A stretch of 64,000 bases of DNA, from contig NZ_JBBKBG010000005.1 in NCBI RefSeq assembly GCF_037892545.1, positions 1-64,000 of the forward strand. Reading direction: 5' to 3'. The position numbers and the translations under genes are program-made. How positions within the stretch are numbered: the stretch's first letter is position 1; the number at the start of each line of letters is the position of its first letter. This DNA is from Pseudogracilibacillus sp037892545 (GTDB lineage Bacteria; Bacillota; Bacilli; Bacillales; Amphibacillaceae). Positions 10,901 through 19,500 of this stretch are shown here, one piece after another. Under the pieces are notes generated by a model. It was given only the letters and a program-made list of their open reading frames with translations, ran no database searches and had not been told where the DNA came from.

Positions 10901-12068
10901 CTGCTTGTTTCACTGCTGTGAGTGATCCTTCGACATATTCCGTTCCTTCTGGTAATACATCTTCTAACGTAACATCTTTTAAAGAGTTCGCATTTTTATT
11001 GATCGTTACTGTCCATTCGATCTCATCTGCGTTATAAGACTTGTTCGGTTTTCCTTGCTTTTCAACGGTTTTATTAATCGGTGAGCGATCAATCGGGATT
11101 ACTTGCTCCCCTTCATCTTCAATAGAGCCAATAACAATATTGCCATCTTCTTCTTGTACGACATTTTGATCTAATTCCGCACGAATTTGAAGCCACCCAG
11201 TAACTTGACTATTGGTTTCAACAAACTCTGTAAACGTTAATGTCACTTCACCTGTTTGGGTAATTTCATACGTCGCCACTAAATTTCCTAAACTATCTTT
11301 TAATTCCCCATTATCGCCATCTCGTAATGCAAGTTCTTCTGGTAATGTGAAAGTTATCGTGTCACCATTTTGATAACTATGTCCATTCAAAAGTTCCCAA
11401 TCGACCTTGACAAAAAACTCATCATCTGGCTTTAATGGATTGTCTTCACTATATGGATTCCCTTGTAAATCCTTCACTTCTGAAATCTTGAAGTTGAAGT
11501 ATTCACTGTCCATTTCGGCTGCAGGACGAACACTTTGTTTCGTTGATGTTGCCTTTTTCTTTTGTGAAGCATCTTTCTCAGGCTTTTTTGCTTTTTCTTC
11601 CGATTCTTTATCGTCCTCTGATGTTGCATCGTCGTTCTCTGATGTTGCATCATCTTTTTCTGATGTTGCATCTTTTTCGGTAGAAGCATCTTTTTCAGAT
11701 TGGTCTACTTCTTTTACTTTTTCTAAACCTTTTAATGCTTCTTCCATTTCTTTTACCGCTTTATCCACTTCCTCTTGTGTAGATCCTTCTACTTCAAGGA
11801 GTTTCTCAGCTTCTTTCACTTCGTCTTCCAAAGCTTTATATGATGCTTCCGTAAATTCCTCCGCATCTAACTCTTTAAAATCTTCTAAAATACGTTCCAG
11901 TTCCGTTAAATCTGGTAGTGTTTCCACTTCATTCGAAGCAGATTGTTCATTAGTTTGCTCTTCATTGTTAGGTTCTGCAAAAATGGTATGAACAGATGTA
12001 ATCGGTGTTAAAATTGTCTGAAATACTAGTAATATTGCAAGAACGAGCAAATTAAATCGTTTTCCCAT
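4989..12068 (-). CDS. giant LPNTA-anchored adhesin with Cna-B repeats (adhesin 1)
   Basis: A 2359-residue wall-anchored stalk protein. In order: signal peptide (about 1-31), a short helical bundle-like segment (about 55-115), an acidic linker with repeated DATSE units, several SDR/collagen-binding-type Ig modules (about 180-1010), two SpaA-like modules (about 1016-1205), eight Cna-B modules (about 1205-1940), one calcium-type SdrD-B module (about 1943-2078), two more Cna-B modules, a Pro/Glu/Lys spacer with DPTKPEDKE repeats, LPNTA near 2323, a membrane helix and the tail RKRKNA. Most Cna-B modules keep the Lys (KxW), central Glu and Asn (ITNT) expected for internal isopeptide bonds. LPNTA resembles class D sortase substrates; no sortase is in the window. 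AGGGAGG precedes the ATG. The ligand is unknown. Confidence 0.92.
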   Translation of the reverse strand: MGKRFNLLVLAILLVFQTILTPITSVHTIFAEPNNEEQTNEQSASNEVETLPDLTELERILEDFKELDAEEFTEASYKALEDEVKEAEKLLEVEGSTQEEVDKAVKEMEEALKGLEKVKEVDQSEKDASTEKDATSEKDDATSENDDATSEDDKESEEKAKKPEKDASQKKKATSTKQSVRPAAEMDSEYFNFKISEVKDLQGNPYSEDNPLKPDDEFFVKVDWELLNGHSYQNGDTITFTLPEELALRDGDNGELKDSLGNLVATYEITQTGEVTLTFTEFVETNSQVTGWLQIRAELDQNVVQEEDGNIVIGSIEDEGEQVIPIDRSPINKTVEKQGKPNKSYNADEIEWTVTINKNANSLKDVTLEDVLPEGTEYVEGSLTAVKQAATLNGTPVGEKTEVSVTPSVTDGKLSIPLGDIDEVYTLTYTTKVTDMEVTNFQNNVTFKDADLDDTSANATVTINRGEPLKKGVLKDYDPKTGIIEWELEFNYDQKSLEGVTLADNWKPEGKIELVDGSLTFQEVEIDENGNGQPVGEPMDPSDIGSFSKVDDGFEVSGITTDKPYRVVYQTKVIDRELEGFRMENLASFDGNEDGKGYDIGQHVGKKEAVNIDYAKKEMEWKIRVNMDHRQMNDVIITDTLGDGLTLIEDSISITIGGEPMTDFTLESGNPFKLSNIGDTDKEIIVTYKTTYDPNKLPEDYHANNTADISWIPEGSSDRISREVDAKQPVNKETVDSSWKNANYNPDTKEITWEIIANYRENAYDDFHIVDTPQGNQQLIEESIKVQELKVNANGTTEVVGDANANVTTDGNEIHIEIGKTNKAYKVTYKTSVAGLDDLAKEYTNKAQVKDGDEELSDLEAKASVYGDRKYGNKRGSQDGRRVNWSIDVNLAQEKIVNLKLVDTISDNQAYIEESIKVYHAKLNTNGTVSKTELADPSTYELTVDETEFTIDWNETIERPYIVEYSTLFFAKEGENVRNDYKISGDNISEEEEDASDGYSLAIRQTSGGGAEGTAGYLLVHKIDTTYGQVEKPIEGIQFELIDTSNDSVLKTVTTDAEGYADFGRLLFGEYILREVNTPDGYVGFDEQTITIDEEFVVGESEPLDYKLEIENYKVNGGIEIVKRDEEGNRLEGVEFTLFTADGIAVDTQTTNEAGEISFEEQEPGQYYVQETKSLHGFVPDDTKYEVELTDTQRDAIQLEIENERKWTSVTLEKEWQDEANTEMRPDEISVNLFRNGDYVDTYTIKEVDGWTLTVDGLHAEDDNGEPYEYTITEQEVPGYTPSYDDSGLKVTNTRAEERDFTITKTWYDDDNKDGDRPEEVTVELFRSVEGGDEELVDTYTLTATDDWTLTTDTLPMFDNAGKPYNYVVKEQPVEGYESKVDGFDITNTRVGKTEVQGEKFWKDDQDVERRPESITVHLVQNGERIDSQEVTPNDEGKWLYRFADLEKYDEQGVEYNYSIVEDSVFGYQETYWSTTPGIINIDNIRVGSTELSGTKTWIDGDNAEETRPASITIELLRNGEVVAEQEVTERSDWTYVFDRLPAYDENGIAYEYTVQEVPVDNYESTTNGNDITNTLVGETEVAVTKAWKGEAAERVDVQLLANGEVEETATLTAAKDWTHVFANLPKYDDKGVAIDYTVEEVAMENYQSEVTGDAEKGFTITNTRTGKTEVSVEKVWQGSEEESATITLLANGKEVDAVELTAENNWAHTFTNLEAFDKDGQPIDYTVDEVAMDGYNAAITGDAEEGFTVTNTRTGKTEVTVTKSWKDDGEEKSNRPDSITVNLLANGVVVSEHEVTAENDWSLTITDLEKYDNVGEEIDYTITEHDVAGYESVVDGFDITNTRVDEKSITIHKAWDEKNDKYRPESIEVELFRSVEGGDKESVDTYEVTAENDWSLTIDQLPAFDADGKAYKYEIEEDSVTEYHSEVSGFNITNTQKTYAIGDYTWIDRNKDGIQDDNEEPLEGVTVELFDEDGEKIGETKTDENGRYIFDELPAGKYKVKFTLTEDQAKKYKFTKQNSGDNTINDSDANENGWTTDITLNEKNEQLTKAYEDQTVKASEGIDPTWDAGVIELVDIVGTKTWKDNDSEDRPNSIIVTLFANNEEVDTVEVKGPKWNFSFEGVDKYDENGEEITYTIDEVAVEGYEASIEGFDITNVRTAETSVDINKVWKEDDESVRPDTITVDLLQNDEIIETIDITAKDDWKYNFTELDTFDSEGVAYKYTVQEHDIEGYKSSITETKNGFEITNTFIPEETPEDSDKEDPTKPEDKENKEDPTKPEDKEDKEDPTKPKDEEGDKDEDEGPLNSTTKDEDDDEKGSPAFGGNLPNTASTIFTIGFIGALLLLSGVAMYLGRKRKNA

Positions 12069-12186
12069 GTACTTTCCTCCCTTTTTTTAAAAAAATAAAT
12101 TGTATTCTAATTCCAACTTTTACAACAAATACAAACTTAATCACTACGTAATCGTATCATTTATTTCAAAACATATTTTGAACAAA

Positions 12187-12230
12187 ACGCAAAAAACAGC
12201 TCTCGTAACATAGGTCTAAAGAGCTGTTTT
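12187..12230 (-). terminator. terminator of response regulator gene
   Basis: An 11-bp inverted repeat (12193-12203 with 12220-12230) is followed on the minus strand by a T run. It separates the regulator from adhesin 1. Confidence 0.8.
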
Positions 12231-12242
12231 GTTTATTTCTTT

Positions 12243-13394
12243 TTATTTCTCAATATTTAATTTTAATTTTTTTATAACATTTACTTTATACCATTCTTGT
12301 ATTTCTGAACTTGGAGGAGCATCTAATTCTCGTCGTAAATGTTGAATGAGCAAGCGATATTTAGCTGCAATGGCATCGATATCGCCAATATGGTTATATA
12401 GCTTCATTAATTCAAAATAAATTTGTTCATCTTCTGTATATTCTTCGACTAGCTTCTCTAATAATTGAATAGCCTCCTCAAATTCATTACGTTCTGTATA
12501 ATATTGAACGACATCTTCAATTAGTGATTTCCATAATTTTGTTAATATATGGCGTTTTGGTTCTAGCCAAACATAATCGTGTTTCATAAAATACTTGTTT
12601 TCAAACGATAATATCATCTGTTCATATTCTGCAATATTTGTTGGTGAAATTGGAGGAAGATGACTCGATTTTTGTTCCCAATCTAGTACGTTCACTTCTA
12701 CATTGTTTAATTCTAATACATATCCGTCAAGACGATTTTTTAAAACGAAATGTTCTTCAAATTGTTTTAAAGCTTTACGTACGTTATAAACATTCGTATA
12801 AAGTAGCGACGCACTACTTTCTAAATTTTTATCTTCCCATAATAATTCCATTAATGTTTCTTTTTCTACATAATTTCCATGATTTTGTAGTAAATAGATA
12901 AATAACTCTTGTGCCTTTGCTGTACGCCATACAATTGGGCTAAACTTATTGTCTTCTATTTCAAAAGATAAATATTCACCAATTTGTATACGAAGTACTT
13001 CTTCCTTATGACTCTCCTTATCTCCATAAGCCATTACATTTTTCTGATAACGACTTATTGTCTTTTCAAGTCGATCTTCTTTTAAAGGTTTAATAATATA
13101 ATCTAATGCGGCTAATTCAAATGCTTCCACCGCAAAAACATCATATGCTGTCAGAAATACAATATACATATTAGGGTTTATTTCTAATAACCGTTCAGCA
13201 ACTTCTAACCCATTTATTTCAGGCATTTGAATGTCTAAAAATGCAATATGTGGTGCTTTCTTTTCAGCAGCCTCTAAACAAGCAATCGGATCTGTAAAGC
13301 TACCTATTACTTCTACTTCACTATGTCCACTTAATACCTTTTTCGCATAATCTAATGCTAATGGTTCATCATCCACAATCATTGCCTTAATCAA
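12243..13394 (-). CDS. orphan response regulator with SARP/BTAD-type output
   Basis: A receiver domain (about 1-120: acidic pocket VDDE, phospho-acceptor Asp in AFLDIQMPEING, conserved Lys in IIKPL) is followed by a winged-helix DNA-binding domain (about 145-230) and a bacterial transcriptional activator domain with TPR-like helices (about 240-375). The 383-residue layout is that of SARP-type regulators, uncommon as response regulators. The start is TTG, with GGGGGA seven bases upstream. No histidine kinase is nearby. It stands between two paralogous adhesin genes, on the same strand but with its own extended -10 promoter and terminator. I infer that it controls one or both adhesins, but no shared operator was recognised. 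Confidence 0.9.
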   Translation of the reverse strand: MIKAMIVDDEPLALDYAKKVLSGHSEVEVIGSFTDPIACLEAAEKKAPHIAFLDIQMPEINGLEVAERLLEINPNMYIVFLTAYDVFAVEAFELAALDYIIKPLKEDRLEKTISRYQKNVMAYGDKESHKEEVLRIQIGEYLSFEIEDNKFSPIVWRTAKAQELFIYLLQNHGNYVEKETLMELLWEDKNLESSASLLYTNVYNVRKALKQFEEHFVLKNRLDGYVLELNNVEVNVLDWEQKSSHLPPISPTNIAEYEQMILSFENKYFMKHDYVWLEPKRHILTKLWKSLIEDVVQYYTERNEFEEAIQLLEKLVEEYTEDEQIYFELMKLYNHIGDIDAIAAKYRLLIQHLRRELDAPPSSEIQEWYKVNVIKKLKLNIEK

Positions 13395-13442
13395 AAGTTT
13401 TCCCCCTTTAATACAAACCGAATCTTTGGAATAATATGGTTC

Positions 13443-13451
13443 ATTATACCA
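13443..13451 (-). promoter_or_regulatory. extended -10 promoter of response regulator gene
   Basis: The minus strand reads TGGTATAAT, a perfect TGnTATAAT extended -10 element, about 50 bases before the TTG start. No good -35 box is visible, as expected for this promoter class. Confidence 0.65.
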
Positions 13452-13547
13452 TGAAAATAACTTTGAAAATCCATTTTTATTAAAATTTGTAAAAATAAGT
13501 TTTATATTTTCAGAAAAAGTTCATCGAAAATAGAATCATTTTGCCTA

Positions 13548-13589
13548 TAAAAAAAACTACCATAAGCTAATGTGAGCTTATGGTAGTTT
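13548..13589 (-). terminator. terminator of adhesin 2
   Basis: A 15-bp inverted repeat (13554-13568 with 13575-13589) with a six-base loop lies just after the adhesin stop. A T-run follows it on the minus strand. Confidence 0.88.
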
Positions 13590-13594
13590 CTTGA

Positions 13595-16500
13595 TCATGC
13601 TTGTTTTCCTCTCCTTGCGATAAAGAATATTGATAGTCCCGCTAATAAAATACCTAATCCAATTGCGAGAAGATTAAACACTTGTGTTGCTGTGTTAGGT
13701 AACTTGTCACCAGGTTTTTCAGGTGTTTCTGGATCTACCGTTGGTTGCGAAGTAGAAGTACCCGGTTTAGCTGGATCCTCTCCAGGAACAATCTCTTCAT
13801 CTTTTTCTTTATCTGTTGTCTTTGTTGGTGTGTCGGTATCTTTATCTTTTACTGGTTCATCATTAGAAGGTGCCGTAATGTCTAATTTGACGATACAATC
13901 ATCTGTAATTTCGACTGTACCTACCTCATTTCCATCTACGTCCGTTACAACGTATTTTCCATTCGGTAACTTATCTCGGTCTACCTTCGCTTTACCATTT
14001 TCATCTGTTTTTATAGTTACTTTGATTTTTCCGTCTTCAGATGTAAAGGTATATTCTTTCTCTTTAGATGGTTTACCATCTTTTGTAATCGTAATATCAA
14101 CATCTTCACAAATATCTGCTGCTTCTTTTGGAACTGTGATCACGACTGCATCTTTACATTCTTCTTCATACACTACTTCGATTTCTTCTGTTACAGTGCG
14201 ACCATCTTCTGTCGTTACTTTTACTGTATATGTGCCTTCTTCTACTTTTTCACGATCTAAGACTAGCTTATCTGTGTCTGATTTTGCTACTTCATTACCA
14301 TCTTTGTCTGTAACAACAATTGAGGTAATTTCTTTTCCTGCTTCGTCTTCACCACGAATTTCGAATTCCTCACATAGTTCTGGTGCTGGAACTGTAATCA
14401 CGATTGCGTCTTTACACTCTTCTTCGTATACTACTTCGATTTCTTCTGAAATAGAGCGACCATCTTCTGTCGTTACTTCTACTGTATATGTGCCTTCTTC
14501 TACTTTTTCGCGATCTAAGACTAGCTTATCTGTATCAGATTTCGCTACTTCATTACCGTCTTTGTCTGTGACAACGATTGAAGTAATTTCTTTTCCTGCT
14601 TCGTCTTCACCACGAATTTCGAATTCCTCACATAGTTCTGGTGCTGGAACTGTAATCACGACTGCATCTTTACACTCTTCTTCAAACACTACTTCAATTT
14701 CTTCTGAAATAGAGCGACCGTCTTCTGTCGTTACTTCGACTGTGTACGTACCTTCTTCTACTTTTTCACGATCTAAAGTAATTGAATCTGTGTCAGATTT
14801 CGCTACTTCATTACCGTCTTTGTCTGTGACTACGATAGAAGTAATTTCTTTTCCTGCTTCGTCTTCAGCACGAATTTCGAATGCTTCACATAGTTCTGGT
14901 GCTGGGACTGTTAGAACGACTGCGTCTTTACACTCTTCTTCATACACTACTTCAATTTCTTCTGTTACAGTGCGGCCATCTTCTGTCGTTACTTCGACTG
15001 TGTATGTGCCTTCTTCTACTTTTTCACGATCTAAAGTAATTGAATCTGTGTCAGATTTTGCTACTTCATTACCATCTTTGTCTGTGACAACAATTGAAGT
15101 AATCTCTTTTCCTGCTTCATCTTCACCACGGATTTCAAATTCTTCACATAACTCTGGTGCTGGTACAGTTAGAACGACTGCGTCTTTACACTCTTCTTCA
15201 TACACTACTTCAATTTCTTCTGAAATAGAGCGGCCATCTTCTGTCGTTACTTCGACTGTATATGTGCCTTCTTCTACTTTTTCACGTTCTAAAATAATTG
15301 AATCTGTTTCTGACTCTGCAATTACTTCTCCGTCTGCATCTTTCACTACGATTGAAGTAATTTCTTTTCCTGCTTCGTCTTCAGCACGGATTTCAAATTC
15401 TTCACATAGTTCTGGTGCTGGTACAGTTAGAACGACTGCGTCTTTACACTCTTCTTCATACACTACTTCAATTTCTTCTGAAATAGAGCGACCGTCTTCT
15501 GTCGTTACTTCGACTGTGTACGTGCCTTCTTCTACTTTTTCGCGATCTAAAATAATTGAATCTGTGTCAGATTTCGCTACTTCATTACCATCTTTGTCTG
15601 TGACAACGATTGAAGTAATCTCTTTTCCTGCTTCATCTTCAGCACGGATTTCAAATTCTTCACATAGTTCTAGTGCTGGTACAGTTAATACGACTGCGTC
15701 TTTACACTCTTCTTCAAACACTACTTCAATTTCTTCTAAAATAGAGCGACCGTCTTCTGTCGTTACTTCGACTGTGTACGTGCCTTCTTCTACTTTTTCG
15801 CGATCTAAAATAATTGAATCTGTGTCAGATTTCGCTACTTCATTACCATCTTTGTCTGTGATAACAATTGAAGTTATTTCTTTTCCAGCTTCATCTTCAG
15901 CGCGGATTTCAAATTCTTCACATAGTTCTGGTGCTGGTACAGTTAGAACGACTGCGTCTTTACACTCTTCTTCAAACACTACTTCAATTTCTTCTGAAAT
16001 AGAGCGACCGTCTTCTGTCGTTACTTCGACTGTGTACGTACCTTCTTCTACTTTTTCACGGTCTAAAATAATTGAATCTGTTTCTGACTCTGCAATTACT
16101 TCTCCGTCTGCATCTTTCACTACGATAGAAGTAATTTCTTTTCCTGCTTCGTCTTCACCACGAATTTCAAATTCTTCACATAGTTCTGGTGCTGGTACAG
16201 TGATCACGACTGCGTCTTTACACTCTTCTTCATACACTACTTCAATTTCTTCTGAAATAGAGCGACCGTCTTCTGTCGTTACTTCGACTGTGTACGTACC
16301 TTCTTCTACTTTTTCACGATCTAAAATAATTGAATCTGTTTCTGACTCTGCAATTACTTCTCCGTCTGCATCTTTCACTACGATAGAAGTAATTTCTTTT
16401 CCTGCTTCATCTTCAGCACGAATTTCGAATGCTTCACATAGTTCTGGTGCTGGTACAGTTAGAACGACTGCGTCTTTACACTCTTCTTCAAACACTACTT

Positions 16501-19500
16501 CAATTTCTTCTGAAATAGAGCGACCGTCTTCTGTCGTTACTTCTACTGTGTATGTGCCTTCTTCTACTTTTTCACGATCTAAAGTAATTGAATCTGTGTC
16601 AGATTTCGCTACTTCATTACCATCTTTGTCTGTGACAACGATTGAAGTAATTTCTTTTCCTGCTTCGTCTTCACCACGGATTTCAAATTCCTCACATAGT
16701 TCTGGTGCCGGTACTGTTAGAACGACTGCGTCTTTACACTCTTCTTCAAACACTACTTCAATTTCTTCTGAAATAGAGCGACCGTCTTCTGTCGTTACTT
16801 CTACTGTGTATGTGCCTTCTTCTACTTTTTCACGATCTAAAGTAATTGAATCTGTGTCAGATTTCGCTACTTCATTACCATCTTTGTCTGTGACAACGAT
16901 TGAAGTAATTTCTTTTCCTGCTTCGTCTTCACCACGGATTTCAAATTCCTCACATAGTTCTGGTGCCGGTACTGTTAGAACGACTGCGTCTTTACACTCT
17001 TCTTCATATACTACTTCAATTTCTTCTGAAATAGAGCGGCCATCTTCTGTCGTTACTTCTACTGTGTACGTACCTTCTTCCACTTTTTCACGTTCTAGAA
17101 TAATAGAATCTGTTTCTGACTCTGCAATTACTTCTCCGTCTGCATCTTTCACTACGATAGAAGTAATTTCTTTTCCTGCTTCATCTTCAGCACGGATTTC
17201 GAATTCTTCACATAGCTCTGGTTCTTTGGATTCTCTTTCATTTACAACTTCTACTGTTTGAATTGTATCTGGATTTTCCGCATCATATGGTTGATTAATT
17301 TCTATTTCAATTGGTTCCTCTAATTGGATAAATCCTTCTACGGTTTCCACTTCGACTAAATCATATTTTCCATAACGTAAACGTTTAAAGTCAATAATCC
17401 CGTCTTCATCAGAAGTACCAACACGTAATTCTTGACCAGTTTTATCTAATAATTTAAATGTAACCCCTTCTAACGGCTCACCATCATCAGATACCTTTTC
17501 TACTTTTAAATATCCAACTTTACCTGATCCAGTTCCTCCGCCAGATTGGACTATTTCTACCTTACTACTATCTTCATACCCGTTCTCTTCTGTTACATTT
17601 GAAGCTGTCACTTTTACACTATTCTCTACTTCTTCTTGGTGTCCTGCAAAGTAAATCGTAGAATATTCTACAATGTACGTACGATCAATTTGCTCATTAA
17701 ATGAAATAGTTAACGTTTGTGTATCTTCTCCAGCAGTATCAATATCAACTTCATACTTATCTTTTGATAATTCATCCGCCTTTTCAGTCGTTCCTGGATT
17801 AGTAGCATACACTTTTACACTATTTTCAATGAATTCTTGGTCGTTATTTAATGTATCTGTTAATGTTACATCTTGTAATGTTGCTTGCGTCGCATTCACC
17901 GTAACAGACCAATCAATTAAACTACCATTTTGAGCCCCTGTTTTATTTACATAATTACCACCATGTGTAATATCTACAGTCGCTGGTAATTCCGTAACCT
18001 CACTATCATCACTCGTTACATATGCAGTGTTTTTATACTGCTTTGCAATATCGGATAACCCTTCTAATGATGTTTTATATTCAATTTTATACGTTTTAGA
18101 TGTTGGACCTAAATCAACGGTAAATCCATCTTCTGTAATTTCTGGAGTGATATCTTCTCGTTTTTTCTCTGGTCCAATCGCTCCCCATGCTTCTATTTCG
18201 ACTTCAGATACAGTAATGGAATCGTTTATTAATTTTTGATTTCCTTCTAATACATCTCTAACGAATAAACTTTCATATTCATTTTGTTGATAGTTCGTAA
18301 TGATCGTCCACGTTATTTCTTTTGTTTCTGGATCGTACGAACCTGATTTTGACCCATCATTTTGTGTTTCAGGATTTGGCCCAAAATCACTTGGTTTTTC
18401 ATCCGGTTTATCTCCAGGGTTTTCCTCCCAATCGATATATGCTATATTTGAAAACTTCTTCTCGTCTAATCCATCTAATGCACGGTAATCATATGACACT
18501 GTATACACTACCTGAAATGCATAATCGATTTCTCCTGGAATATTTACCGTAATTGTTTTAGTTGATTCATCATATGCAATTTCTGCATTTGCAACAACTT
18601 CACCGTTATTATCCAGATTGATTACTTTAATACCCTCTACTCCACCGATAAGTTCCATCCCTTGTTGAATCGTATCGGTAATCTTCGTATTCGTCATTTT
18701 TTGCTTATCTGTATTGTATCCAACAGTCCACGTAATCGTTTGGTTGCTATAGTCAACATTATAACCTTTATATCCTACACTAGGTTGCACTTCTTTTTCT
18801 GCTGGCTCTTCTTCCCCGTTCCAACCTACTGTATTACTCACTTTTACATTCTCGCCAACAACACGTTCAGCTAATTTCGTTTTATACTTTAACTGATACG
18901 GACCTTCTAATGCTGGAATGCTTGCCTTAAAACCAGTATTAGAGGATTCAACAATTGAAACGTCCGCCGTATCTTCTGTTGGTTGTGGGTTTCCGTGCTC
19001 ATCTAAAGTCACTTTCGTTAATGTCAAAGAATCTTCGACTAACGTCATGTCTACATCCCATGAGTCCACTAACTCTTGTGCATCTATTTCTTTATTATCG
19101 AAGTTCAGATTAACTGTCCATTCAATCGTACGCTTTACAGGATCATAATGACCAGCCTTTTTTTCTAACGGCTTTCCACGTTTAATATCAACGGATGCTG
19201 ATGCATCGATTTCATCTGTTTGATTACTTTCAAAATAAGCGTTGTTTACATAATTTCCAGCATCTTCATCCTTAATTTCCGCAATAAATTCAATCGTTTT
19301 CTTTCCTGTAAATTCCCCAACATTGATTGATAACTCTTGACCATTTACAGTCGGATCTTCTGCTTCTTCCCCATCAATCGTTAATGTTCCAGTTTTATAC
19401 GACAATCCTTCCGGTAATACATCTCGGATGACACCATCTGTATGTTTCGTTTGTTGTGTATTCACTTCAATGGTCCATTTAATTTCATCCGGACTAAATG

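Noticed and set aside
13692..17261. 1189-codon plus-strand open frame opposite adhesin 2
   Set aside because: It is the mirror of the tandem repeats, which lack stops in this frame; Ser/Thr-rich low-complexity product, no ribosome site and no independent support.
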